Assembly (NCBI RefSeq): GCF_000208745.1
Contig: NC_030851.1
Location: forward strand, 37,836,187-37,900,186
Reading direction: 5' to 3'
DNA from: Theobroma cacao
Lineage: Eukaryota; Streptophyta; Magnoliopsida; Malvales; Malvaceae
DNA length: 64,000 nucleotides
How positions within the stretch are numbered: position 1 is the stretch's first letter; every line of letters begins with the position of its first letter. Below the pieces are notes generated by a model, which saw only the letters and a program-made list of their open reading frames with translations, had not been told where the DNA came from and did not search any database. The translations under genes were made by a program, and so were the position numbers. Shown here piece by piece: positions 1-12,664 of this stretch.

Positions 1-1300
1 AATGTTAGATCCCAAGGTGCATAGGATATGATGTGGATGCTGCCTACGGTGGATACCATGCACGTGAGCTTAAAGTTATATGAAGATCCCAAGGATTATA
101 TCCTCTAGCCAATCACAGCCGTTTATCTTGCCTATTTGGGGACTGTGAATCATGTTTTCCCATGTGGGTAATCCTTCGTATTGCTTTTTCGCCAAGATTT
201 CGATCTAACGGCTGAGATATCATCTCTATAACAAAGTGGGTGCCAAACCTGAAAACTTGGGCTGGGTGGGGTGTGGGGGGTAAAAGTAAAGAAACTTTCG
301 CTCTAGTTTTTTGCGTGTTGACTAGAAAGGCTTGACTAGAAAGAGCTTCACTTCAGAATCTGTACGACTAGTAGCAGTTAATCACAGGCAGATTGGTGGG
401 TTAATATTTGGCCCAAATTTAAGGCAACATTAATATTTTTTTGACTCGTCAGCAGTCCAACCTTGCGCATTTTTCATTCAACTTTTGTTATTTTCCGACA
501 GGTTTGATTAACGGTCATTCCTTTCCCCCTTGGCCTTTAAATTTCCCAAAACCATAAAGAAAATTATCATTTTAGACATTTCTTAATTAAACCCTTTAAT
601 ATTTAATATTGAAAATGTTATTTTTGATAATATTTTATGCCTTAATTATGATACTAGACAGTTAATTTGATAATTTTCTATTAGTAAAATCAATCCATTT
701 TTAATAAACAAATATTAAAAGGAAAAAGGGAGGATAAAAATTTTACACGAAGAGGACCAAAGTCACGAGGGAGGATGCCCACTTGACTGATTCAACGGAA
801 CAAGGTTGTCGAAATTGCACGTGGAGAATCAAGAGGTGGCCAGTAATAAATATCAACTGACATGGGCGTTTTAGTCACAGCAGGTTTAAAGTTCATGGGG
901 GACAAGAGGTTCAGTTCCTTGCCTCCTCAAATGTCCGACGAAAAAAACAAATCAGAAAGATAAATTAAATTAAAAAAAAAAAAGGCTCTGCTTTTAGCTC
1001 CTGAGGGGATGTTTGCCTGCCATCTAAGAAAATCGAGCTTTTGTTTTTCTACAAATAAAAAGATGGGTTCCACCCATTATTTTCGGACACGTGTCACATG
1101 GGTCAAGGTTCCCTTCAACTTTTTCTTGTTTGCTGACGTGGTAATCTTACCATATCTCGCCACGTCAGCAGTACAGGGACTTGCGGCTTCTTTTTCTAGC
1201 GGCCCATTTTCGGGGTTCTAATTTTATCCATTCGCACATATTTGAATTTACATAAAAGCCCCCTACTTTGAGTTTTTTTTATGTCAATTATAATTATAGG
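1..1300. promoter_or_regulatory. Gene-free stretch with promoter-like ACGT motif cluster
   Basis: No supportable coding region. The first 250 bases hold a CCAAT box (109-113), a GATAA-type I-box in reverse (TTATCT near 122) and a cACGTGa core near 60. From 1086 the sequence carries a palindromic G-box (GACACGTGTC, 1086-1095). An inverted pair follows: TGCTGACGTGG (1131-1141) and CCACGTCAGCA (1160-1170). These are the kind of sites bound by plant bZIP/bHLH factors. The regulated gene is not visible; it could lie left of the window on the minus strand. The motifs are seen directly; the promoter role is inferred. Confidence 0.4.
1086..1170. promoter_or_regulatory. G-box palindrome plus inverted ACGT-core repeat (bZIP-type sites)
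   Basis: GACACGTGTC at 1086-1095 is its own reverse complement. TGCTGACGTGG (1131-1141) and CCACGTCAGCA (1160-1170) are exact reverse complements over 11 bases, separated by 18 bases. The TGACGTGG core combines C-box and G-box halves, typical of sites for bZIP factors acting in abscisic-acid, light or ER-stress responses. No gene starts within 8 kb downstream, so the target is unknown. Confidence 0.45.
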
Positions 1301-2689
1301 ATAAATATCAATGTGTTTGATAATCCCATTATCTCGATTTTTTTTTTGTTTTGGTGAGAATTCCATTATCTGATTATTCATAAAAAAATATTTATAAATT
1401 TATTATTTAATAAATAATATTATTGCTCTTTAAAAATTAATAATAGTGCTCTATTTACATTATATCACATTCTGATACTTTCAAATGTTTCTTATCATAC
1501 ATATTTAATATTTAAAAAGTTATATTACATGTTCTTTTTCTTTTTTTTTTTTGTTTTTTTCAGTTGACAAAAGTAATGCTTTCTGGTATCCAGGGGTCAA
1601 ACCAAGACTCGTGAACCTTAAATTTTGACGACATTCAGTGCATCACTCCGAAGAAATTTCATTTATTATAATACATGTAACGTTACTTATAAATTACATT
1701 ACCAAGATGAAATAATATTTTAATTTTTTTAATTTAACCACTCACGAGATCTTGTAGAAATTAAAAAAAGGAAAAGGAAAAACTCAGCTAAGAAACAGTG
1801 TGATGACTCTACATTTGCCAAGTTGAAACCCCACAACGCTTAACAATTGCTTTTAATTAAAGCAACCTACACTCCTACGCTCTAAACTCGACTTTTTCTA
1901 CAACCAACTTTAGCATTAATAATGATTGTATAGCTGGTTTAATTTGTTAATTTTTTTTCTTCTTTAATAGAATTTTTTATTTTAAAAAATAAATTTAAAT
2001 CAAACTTTTCGATCAAAAAATGCATACTTTTATTATTGAACGAAAAGTTCATCATCCATATGCAATTGTAACTTTTTTGTAAGACAATTAATAAATCCAA
2101 CACGTCAAGATGAAACAAGCTATTTATCCTGAATTTGTTGTCAAAAGAAAAGGAATTCTATATTATATATTAATTTATGAATGGAAAAAAATGAAAATAT
2201 GAGGTTTATTTTAGTATTTTTAGTAGATCACAATGATGAAACAGATCTTATCCTATTCAATCTTGGGGAATTTTCAATGTGAAAGAATTATAGCCTTCGT
2301 CGATTTTGAAGGGTCCTTCAATCCAATCATTTGTCCTTTAGTTTTTCTTTCTTCCTTTCTTTTTATGTTTCCTTTTCGGCGCATTGAAATTTAGATTAAA
2401 ACGTTTCTTTGATTGCAAGTTTGGAGGTTATGTCCCATATAAGGCTTGACATCAATAAAGTGTGCCGCTTAAGCAAATTGTCTCCACTGTTCTTGCCTTC
2501 ATGTGATTCTAATATTAACCAGTGGCTTACAACTATACCTGTATCCCTACTTTCCTAACAATTTCATTATTTCTCAAGCAACAACATCAATACATGTAAA
2601 ACTATTATCTCTTCTACATTTCTATTTAAAAATTTTTTTGCTAAGCAAATGTTGAATGTAGATAAGTTGCTCTGCCTCTTGGTCTGGTA

Positions 2690-3000
2690 TCACTTTATCA
2701 ACGAAGGATTAAGCTTGAGTTGTTAGTAGATGTCACTCTATCAATGAAGGATTAAGTTAAAGTTATTGCTAGGAATTGACTTAAACCTTTACATAAATGT
2801 TAACAATCACATCCATGTCTTATATGAGATGAAGTATTATGATCTCACTCACTTAACATTAATAGTTTTTCGAACTTAAATCACATGGATCTTAAACATT
2901 TAAATTCGAGTTCTTAGTGGTGATTAACTTAGCTTCTTATATATGTTTTAATAATCACATTTATGTCTAATGTGAATTGAAGTGTTATAACAAGACTAAT
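2690..3000. repeat. Degenerate duplicated repeat block
   Basis: Two related segments around 2693-2755 share 'tcactctatcaatgaaggattaag'-like sequence in tandem. Two more, near 2790-2850 and 2930-2995, share 'aataatcacatttatgtctaatgtg'-like text, about 145 bases apart. The wording resembles degenerate LTR or TRIM ends common in dicot genomes. No boundaries or target duplications could be fixed. Confidence 0.35.
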
Positions 3001-6000
3001 GAATTAACTAATTGAATCAAACCCTTTATTAGTTTATTTATTTTATTTCAATAAATTATTTTATATTTACAAATTTTTTATCATGGGTCTTTAACTAAGA
3101 AATTATTATTATATCTAGGAGACAATTTAGGAAATATATCCCCGTAAATGCAGGTCCAGATACTTGAAAAACAAGTTTATAGTCATGTAGATGAATTCCC
3201 CACCTTATGGTAGGGCACATAATCAGCAAAGTCAAGCATTAAGATATTATTCTTTTTTTTTTTCTAGTTTGTTGCGGAAATTATATTTTAAAATATCAGT
3301 GACTCGAGAATAAGATATATTCTTATTAGAAACTATCGTAATCTGATAATTGTAAAAAAAATCAAAGAAGAGAAAAGCTGAAGGTTGACTGGCAGACTTG
3401 GTATCCTGATAACAGGGATAACTCAAAGCAGGACTTCCTTAACAAGAATACTTTAGTGGATAGCTTTCGGTGTCACACAGAGACTACTTTAATACAAGCA
3501 TTGTCTGCTAATGCTACCTTTGCGGTTCATTAAAAATTCAAAACACACACTTTGCCAGCTGACACTTTCATCTAAGACGATTACTATTGTATTAACAATC
3601 ATTAACTGGGGATAGGGTCAAAAAAAAAAAAAAACCCAAGTCCCAACCCGAACCAACCCTCCCAGTCAATCACTAACGTAAATAAACCTGTTGTTTTGTC
3701 TTAAGGGAATATTCCAACTCTTTACCCATTAAGAACCAAAGATTTAATTTGAAAGTTTTGAGTTTGAATTTTAAATATATATATATTATAACTCATTTTT
3801 ACCATGTATGATTGTATATAATTTATTGGTAAAGTTTAACTAAATGATGGGTCATTAAATATTCTGGCAAAGAATCAATTGATAATTGACCCGTGAAGAC
3901 CATCATGCATCATCGATATATTAACCAAGTACAAGGATTGCGTAAAGAATGGACTTTTAACCACTTCACTAACAGTCAAAAGATTAAAGATTTTTTAATC
4001 AGAAACAGTCAAAACATTGTTCTTGGACTATTATCAAATGTCTTCTTTCCCTTATTTAATTATTGCAACCATGCAAAAAAAAAAAAACCCAGATATTAGT
4101 AACCTATATATGACAAGTACCATTGCTCCTAGAGAAATATCGAAAAAATAAAATGTATTATATAATTTGTATTTTTTTTAACATTATGATCATGACAGGA
4201 AAATGATAATTAATAACGAGAAATATTGAATATAAATGGGAGTATATTAAAATGTGGAGATTCCAATGGAACCTACCAAAGAGGCCGAAAGAAATACATT
4301 ATAATCTCTTTGCAAAGTGGTGGGGTTCCACATTTTTGTTTTTAATTTATTAAATTTTATAAAAATTTGGGTCTTTTTGTGGGTCCATTTTTCATCATTT
4401 ATTCCCGACATGTCAAACCATATAAGACAATGCTAACTCATATGCTCTCCTTCTCCTTATCTTGTAATTTCTCCCTCTTCAACCATGGCACACATGCCTG
4501 TATAGATGATATTCATTTCTCCAATATTGCTTATATGTCAAGATACATATGGTCTTCTCATTGGACATAACTTCGGGTGGTTACATATAGAAAACTTTTA
4601 AAGTGATTCTCTTCTTATATACAAAGTAAAAAATAGCATCTCATTCTGCTAAAATGTTGTGTGTGATTTAAGTAGAAAATAGCAAACAATTGAATTCTGT
4701 TTAAAGATATTTTGTTGGGTTTCATTTTCAATTAAAATTAACGGATTACAAAGATACTTTGAAAAAAATATATTTATGATATAAAGATTGTGCATTTAAG
4801 AACAAATTTGATAAAGACCTTTTAATAAGAGTTTGAATCAAATATCACTAATTATCAAGATAGACGAACTTACCAATCGAATCAACTCATGAGAAAGATT
4901 AAGTGTTGACTCATTACAATTTAAACTCACATATTAGGAATGGATTTGCCAAGCATAATGTATCACATCTGAGGATGCAATAAGAGGAAGATTTGGCCCT
5001 TAAAAAAAGTGGTGTATGAAATTAGGCAAAACTTGGCCCCTAAAAAAGGGGAAAGAAAAGGGGGAGTGGGGACCCATTTATTATTGTTGTCATATTGAGC
5101 AATTTTTAGCATAAGTCACACACAAAAAGTAGCATAAATTGTTTGATTTTCTGGCAGAAATTGACAAATGAGGCGGTTTTGGACAATAGGGACTTGAGCT
5201 TTGGGATAGGAGAAGGTTTCTTTCGAGAATATTGAGAGTCATATATTAGATAACACGGAATATGGAGAGGATGTCCCCCACACGTCAAAATAGTGGTGGG
5301 AAGTGGGATGGAAGGTTTAGCATTGTAAGGATAATGTTTGGCCTTAGGAGAATGGAGCTGAATCAAAAGCATTTGATTTCGAGTTGGAAAATATGTGATA
5401 GGGAGGGTTGGGAATATGGTCTGATCCCTTGATCGCACAGCTCAATCGCCCCCATTTGACACTTTGCCACCACCCAAAACCTCCCCATCATTTGCTTATT
5501 CTCATGTTGCTTTCACTTTCATCATACGCACTATAATGTATATTCTTCTCTTAAATTGAAAATCCAATTTAAAGTAAAAAACAACAACATTTGGCTTCGA
5601 ATAAGATGTAAACATTTTTAGTTGACATGGGATAGGATATTAATGTGAATATTCATTAATAATATTGAACTAGAATGGATGTAGTACATATTATTCATGG
5701 GGTAAGATCTATATGCCCCCAAAATGTTTACATGCAAAGATGATTTCTCATTATATTTACTTTTACCTCTTTTGTATGTATATGTGCAATCATTCTGAAA
5801 TTAGAGGTATTGATAGGCTACCAAAGTGGAACCTACAAATTTTGGTTATTAGGTCACTGTCGTAACAGTTAAGAGAAAGCTCTATTGGGTACAAGTTATT
5901 AATATCTTTGTTACTATGTTGTGCTAATTTTGTCCCTTTTGAGTACTTTTTTGAAATCTACAGAGCTAGTTAATTTTCCAGGCAATTTCCTCTCTTGCTT

Positions 6001-6210
6001 TCACTTGATTTTGTTTTTAACATCCTATTGCCTTGATTTGGTAAAGACTTGAAGTACAAGTTCTTTAGATATTTTCATTTTTGTAGGTAAATTTTTCACT
6101 ATCTTCTAGATTCTGCTATGAATTTGTTGCACGTAGCACAAAAAATTAGGAAAAAAACATAAAAAAATGGTATATATTTCCATTGCAAGTCTTTTTCTTG
6201 TACAACTGTA

Positions 6211-6213
<3 letters not shown>

Positions 6214-6263
<50 letters not shown>
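6214..6263. repeat. (AT)25 microsatellite
   Basis: An uninterrupted run of about 25 AT dinucleotides, directly visible. It should be highly variable in length between individuals. Confidence 0.95.
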
Positions 6264-6267
<4 letters not shown>

Positions 6268-9200
6268 ATCATCCAGCCCTGCTAAATTTTGTCATCAACT
6301 GAAAGCTTGAAAAACTAGTTTTGGGCACATATCTATTAAGGACCATAGATTTGAAAGAGTCTAAATTCATTTGCACCCAGAAATTTTATGACCATAAGTC
6401 ATGAAGTTTTCATTGTGAATATCAATACGTGAAACATATATATATATATTTTTTAAAAAAAGACTTTCATGACAATCGTAGTGATCAATTTGTGTGTAAG
6501 AGAGTCTAATTCAGTCGCAACCTGACCAAACGAGACCGATACTAATCGACTAATGTGTTATTGGTGCACCAAGTGTCTAATTCAATCACAAACATCATCA
6601 ACAGGCAGAAAAAGAATAAAATAAAATCAATTGGTCAAAATCATCTTCGCCATGGCAGGGGGCAAGTCTAGTTGTGGGGCTAAGCCGCCAAAGAACTTAA
6701 ATATGGTTGGAAAATGTATGAATCTGATGGTATTCTGGACATTCGATTGATGGGTATTTTGTGCGTGACATGTACCAGATTTTGGGTATGGTCCAAATCC
6801 TCTAGCCATTGCTCATTTTTGGCATGAACTAAAGCCCCAAGGGGAGGGGCAACATCTAGGGTGGGGCTATAAGAGGGGGGCCAAAGAGTTCCAGCATAAT
6901 TAGAAAAAGACAGAGTGAGTTCCATGAATTGCATGTCCACCAGGGGCTTAATTAATATGTTGTTAGGTCTGCATCACAAATAATTGAGGGAGGGAATGGG
7001 GCTGCTAAATGGATAACACCAATATTTTTTCCCATAATTTATCTCTTCTTATAAAACTAGAACGTGTCATCATCAAGCAAAATGAGAGATATAATTTCAA
7101 AGAAAACATGATTTTTTTTTCTTTTGCTCTTTCTATTTCACTTTATGTGCATCAGAAGGATGGAGATGAAAGGCAACTGGCCAGGTTAGCAATGGGAACA
7201 AAATAGAGTTGGATGATCATTAATTGAGATTTGAAGATAGCAAGCTAAGTGATGGGTTTGACAAAAACTAATCACCCACTTAGAAAAGACTACACAAATC
7301 CCATAATTATTTGGTATGATGGGAATTCTTGGTTTTGTAGTTTCTTGAGGCAACAGGCATTGTTCAAAATTATGTAGATAATGGAAAGGCAAAGAGAATA
7401 CCATTTGTTGAGGCAACAGGTATTGGTTTACTACAGGACAAAATGGGCTTCGTAACAGTGAAACTTGCACATCTTAATTAATTACTCACAAACCTTGTGC
7501 AGCCAACCATTCGGCAATAAATTACAAATTACCAAATGTATTAAACTCAAAGGGCGCAGTAGTAGAGAGATTGAGGTACCATAAGACATTTTATATTACC
7601 GTCCACTTGCTTAAGCGCTTCGTCGTAGACAAAATCATTGGAAATTGGCTGTCAGACGATTTTCTATGCATCAAAACATGCAAACAAATGAGAGATTGAG
7701 CATAAAATCAAGAGCAAGTTTGCTTTGCAAGATAACACTCACCCAATGTATATTAATTAACTAAATATTTTAATTTTATTTTAGTTGCAATAAAGTAGAA
7801 ATCGAGGGGGGAAAATAGATTTAAAAGGGGGGGCCGAAAATAGAAAGAAAATGAGAACATGGGAACATTGTCTTCTCGAAGTTGTTACGCCCCTGAAAGC
7901 TCAAAAAAGAAATGCTTATCTGACAACCACTGTGTACTGTGATGATTTCCTGTGGTAATTCCATAATAAAAAAAAATCAAGTAATGATGACAAAACAATC
8001 AATAACTTTGATAAATTTAATCTTTGATCGATGGAGAACCTCAAGGTTCAATGCTTCCATCAATGATAGCAAACCCTTTTTCGTTTCTTATTTTTTTTCT
8101 CCCTCACCCCATAGCTGTTCTCCATATCTTTTACTCGGAATAGACAAGGGAAAGGGATGGAGATTCATAGAGTAGAAAAGCATATGAAACTATAATAGCA
8201 AGAAATTGTAAATTCCTTATAAACTACTGTTGAGATTTCAACAACTACATGAACTATTTTGAAGCTTTTGTGGTCCTGAATGTCAGGCCAACTGCATACA
8301 AACTCATAGTTATAGAATCATTGATTTTCCTTTTTCGTGAAGGAGTCTTGGGGAATAGTGGAAAATGCCAGCAGGCTTTTCCTTGTAAGCCAAAATGAGC
8401 CATGTTTACTGCTGCTAGGCTGGTGAGTTGTACCGTGAGTAGTGTTTGTTACAATGAATGGGGTTAAGAACATTATTGCGGAACATGCTTTTCTAGGACT
8501 AGGAAACATTGTAAAAAGATTCTAGCCAACCATACCATCTGGTTCAAATTAGAACTCTCATTTAATGGAAAGATTGTTTCTTCATATTCCCATGATCATG
8601 CTTTATGCTTTGAGTAATTAATGTCATCCTCACCATATCGGCTAGGGATCTTCAAGATTTTCTCTCTTGAACCAAAACAAGATTCTTCTTAGAGGGCAAA
8701 GCGACATTGTGGAGACATTAGTCCATATTCTCTGGGCTTAGAATGGGCTTAGTTATTTGATATCCAAAAAACTAATTCACTAATTTTGTAGGAGTAGGAA
8801 TGAGTTAGGAAATTAGATGGGTTTCCCAAAATTCTCTAACAAGTTCAAAACAAAGTACTATAAATTCCAAACATTGAATCTTAATAAGTCCAAATACTTT
8901 CGGAAAGTTTGGAGTACATGGAACGCCTTTCAAATAAAAACAAGTATAATCTTCACCCTGGCCATTGACTTATATAAACCCAAACCAGGCCATTGAAATT
9001 TTCAATGGACCAACAAGCAATGACTATTGAGTAAATTAGGGAATTTTAATATATGGCATTGGGTGGGATGGGCTAGGCTTCTTTACTTGAACCAGACCCT
9101 GCCCAACTGTTGCCAATGAAGTCTGGCTTTATATTTTTATGCAGTTTTTTTTTATTTATCTTAGTTATGAATTAATGCTTTATTTGGTGGTTTTTTTTTG

Positions 9201-9671
9201 TTTATGTACTTTCCTTTTGCTTAATATTTTTTGGTTATATTACATATATCTCCTACCAATGTAAGTAAGTTGCCCTGTATTAAATTCTTTTAAAGATTCC
9301 TAAAACTTTTCTAGTATAAATATGTTTTATTCTGTTACTTTAGGGTTCTAAGTAGACCTTTGACAGTGTGCTTTGCATGTGTATTTTTGAGTGTATATCT
9401 TTTGTCAAAAGAATTTAAGAACTCTTCAAGTAGGTACTAATTCATAGTACGCTGATGATGCTTTGCCCAAGCTCAAAGTTTTCCCACACGTAATACCAAG
9501 ACCAACCCATAAGCAATCTAAAGGACTAAATATTCTTCCCCTTTTGTTCTTTTTGAACAAATTCTTGCTGTAAGAAATTCATCAGTTACAAATCAATGTT
9601 ATATATTGAAGTGCAAAGACATATCTTCCTTAATTGAACTGTCATCTATCAACTCCATTCAGTTCATCACC

Positions 9672-11613
9672 ATGCCTTCCACACAGGAAGTCACGTATGG
9701 TGTCCACCGACGTTCAGCTTCTCGTCTAACGATAGTTGCACACATGTTCGGCATCCTGGCTTTCGTCTTGATGCTGGTTTGGTTGCTACATTATCGTGGG
9801 GGTATCGAGTACGATTCTTATGATGGCTATCGTGTTTTCAATGTAAGAAAACAAACCACATATGTGTGGTCTCATGTTAAGATTATTTAAAACATTTAAT
9901 TAATTTTTATTAAGTTAATAATTATTGTTATTTGCAATGGCAGGTTCACCCATTTCTTATGTTCTGTGGGTTCATTTTTCTGTCTGGTGAAGGTATTGGC
10001 AATTGATTAGAATTCCTTGAGCTAAATCAAGTTTTTCAACCATTTTTTATTGGCATGCATTTGAAAATCTTTCTAACAAGGTTTAATTGATGGGGGGGTT
10101 TGCACTAAAACAGCAATGATGGTCTACAAGACAGTTCAAGCTATACATATCGTGCAGAAGGTAGTCCATATGATACTACAGCTTACGGCTTTTGTGCTTG
10201 GGGTGGTTGGGCTTTGTGCAGTTTTCAAGTTCCATGATATGGCCAGCATAGAGAATGTTTACAGTTTGCATTCATGGTTTGGCATCGGCACCATTTCCTT
10301 GTTTGCATTGCAGGTAAAAGAAATTCCGAACGAGACCAATAACTTTACTAATTTTCCCACAACTCTCATGCAATCAAGCCACAGACCTTTCATTTCCAAC
10401 CTATTTTATTTCAGTACTCAAACAGTTGAATTTTCACATATTTTAGCATTTTTCTTTTTATAGATTTGAACACTAATTGCAGGTATCAAATGGATCACCT
10501 TTTTGTAATTGAAAAAGAATAGTCTATAACCCACTTGGCCTAGTCATATAAGAAGAAAGATTCATTGATTATTAGAACATAGATAAAATTCAGAAGGATT
10601 GTTCTTTAAAAGCAAAAAAGATGTGCCGCATTGCAACTTTATTTAGACCCGACTCCTGTGTATAGCAACACAAAATGTTATTTTTTTTTGTAGAGATATT
10701 TACAGGTTAATTCAAAGTTAAATTAAAAGAAAGATACCTGATAGACTTGACTCATAAACACTTCTACTTTTTGGTAATACATTGGTTCAATCTAAACTAG
10801 CGGTAAGAGGCGGAAGCTATGTTGTCCTCTTTCCCTTTCTTGTATTTAACACACTCAAACAAAGGAAAATCATGTAACAAAACAATGCTATTCTTAAATA
10901 TAATTTCTTCCATTCTCAAAGAAAAACAACACACACACAGAACATATACACAGTTGCAGTCGTGCAAGATTTCTTTCATCGATCTACATTGCTCTAATTG
11001 CCTAACAAAGCTTACAAGAAAATTTAAGGATTGTGTTTCTACCTTAAATTTGCAAGATGTTAAATTAATGATTAAATGCTGCCTACACCAGCTAACCAAG
11101 GCTTCAAATTTGCTAGCAATAGCATATTAAATTTTTCCTTCTGGAGTCACAAATAATAAGAACAAGGGAAAGGAAGGGTAATTTCAACCTTTAATCTGTT
11201 AAGGAGCCTTCCCAACCACTATATCAAATCTGAACTACTGGAAGTTCTAATTCATTCTAAAAAGCATGTACATCCATCTCCTTTGCCTGTTTAGTATTTG
11301 GCTACAACATTAGCAGAAGTTGTTTATGATTTGATTTTACAACTGGGTGGTGCAGTGGCTAGCGGGGTTGTCCACATATATGTTTCCGCAAACACAAACG
11401 ACGAGGATAACCTTGCTTCCCTGGCACGTTTGTCATGGCAGGACATTGCTATACATGTCGATAGCTGCAGCTCTCACTGGCTTGATGGAGAAGGCTACCT
11501 TCCTCAACCTGCGCCCTGGCCACGAAACTCGTTTGATCAATTTCATAGGACTATCTATCCTCTTGTTTGGCATATTTGTAGATCTCAGCGTTGCTCTTGC
11601 CCGTTATGTCTGA
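9672..11613 (+). CDS. Cytochrome b561 family transmembrane electron carrier, copy 1
   Basis: Four exons: 9672-9842, 9944-9992, 10114-10313, 11356-11613, all bounded by GT..AG and joining in frame to 225 residues, the usual size for plant ascorbate-reducible cytochrome b561. Such proteins carry electrons from cytosolic ascorbate across a membrane (tonoplast in the best-known cases) through two hemes. The four heme histidines expected of the family are visible: H59 in VHPF, H92 in KVVHM, H126 in SLHSW and H164 in LPWHV. The cytosolic loop AMMVYK (74-79) corresponds to the ascorbate-binding segment and SLHSW to the proposed monodehydroascorbate site. About six hydrophobic segments are present. 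The ATG at 9672 is the first in-frame Met after a 5' leader. It is the upstream member of a tandem pair; its last intron is long (1042 bases). TM5 reads PWHVCHG, with an extra Cys and His instead of the more usual PWHVFGG. Substrate and membrane are inferred from the family. Confidence 0.9.
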
Positions 11614-12664
11614 TTATTTATGAATTGTTTTAATCATTTTTTTTTGGTATGTGTGTGGTTTTCATTTTGGTTTTCTCTTTCTTTTTTGGGGTGAATTTAC
11701 ACTGGATTGATGTTGAAATTCCGATAATTTTAATTTATTATTCATTTCACTTATACAATTTAATTACCCCCAAGTGGTCTTTACTTTCTACCTTGATGGT
11801 TGGAAAAAAAAACTGGTGCATATTTCTTATTCCTGAATGTTTGCCTGAGGAAAATTTTCAGAAATCCAAGCCCTGGATATAGATTAGAGAAATTGTATTA
11901 TCATGGACAAAAAAAGGGCAATTCTTATCTGCAAATTCCTGGCTTGTTTGATGCTATTGCTTAAGTATGGTTTTAAAATTTCCTAAGCAGTGTTGAGTTC
12001 CTTGATTATTATCCAATTCAAAGGCAAGGGTACTTTACTGGTTCAGGCATAAATTGCAGACTTGCAGTGAATAACATACGTGTAGGATGCCATATGAGAA
12101 CATCAAACTTCTTAATTTTGACAAGTTTTCTGCATTGATTTTATGGTACTATAATATTAATTGACTAGATTAAGCCATGCTAATTTGTAAACTTAATGAG
12201 GCTTAGCTTTCCAAACATGTTTTTTTTTTTATTTAAAAGCAGGAAATCAGGAAGAGTTTTGCCTCATAATACAAGTTAAGTTTCACTAATTGATGACCTG
12301 AGTCGTTAGTAAATTTCTAACAGCAACACCCTTGGCTTTTCTTATGGCTCCGAATGCTGCCTATTCTCTGCAATACGCCCAAACCAGAAACAAACAATCA
12401 TGTGCAAGTCTTACTAAATTCTCTGCATGATTAATTGGCAATCCATGTATAATTACTGAGCAAAAGCAATAATATCTCCATACTATTGGACTTGCCACCT
12501 TTGAATTAGCCGGCTGGACGGTTTTTACCAAATACCAAGTTTGGAAGTATCTTCCCTATGCAAACAAAAAGCTACCTTTGCTAATGGCAAATACTTTCGA
12601 AGGCCTTGTCTCTTGCAAGGATGTTATATAGCACTGAGCACTCCATCTTCATTCAACGGATGCA
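11614..12664. other. Intergenic spacer between the cytochrome b561 copies
   Basis: About 1.05 kb holding the 3' UTR of copy 1 and the promoter of copy 2. A TTATATAG sequence at 12624-12631 is a possible TATA box, but only 34 bases separate it from the ATG, so the leader would be very short. An out-of-frame ATG at 12660 sits five bases before the chosen start of copy 2. Confidence 0.5.

Larger units (their letters stand above)
1300..9600. other. Gene-poor AT-rich intergenic DNA
   Basis: No open frame here has recognisable protein features; the longest (110 codons, 5106-5438 minus) is low-complexity and has no splice-site or family support. Repeats noted separately are the degenerate duplicated block at 2690-3000 and the AT microsatellite at 6214-6263. 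The stretch at 6640-6890 is richer in G and contains two loosely similar segments (gcaagtctagttgtggggct and gcaacatctagggtggggct), which I cannot assign. Confidence 0.5.

Noticed and set aside
5106..5438. 110-codon minus-strand open frame
   Set aside because: Low-complexity composition, no recognisable domain, no splice or promoter context.
9606..9671. In-frame upstream extension of cytochrome b561 copy 1
   Set aside because: It has no ATG; the frame would begin on GTG. The ATG at 9672 gives the family-like N-terminus.
10797..11130. Overlapping open frames on both strands
   Set aside because: They lie wholly inside the third intron of cytochrome b561 copy 1 and show no protein features.
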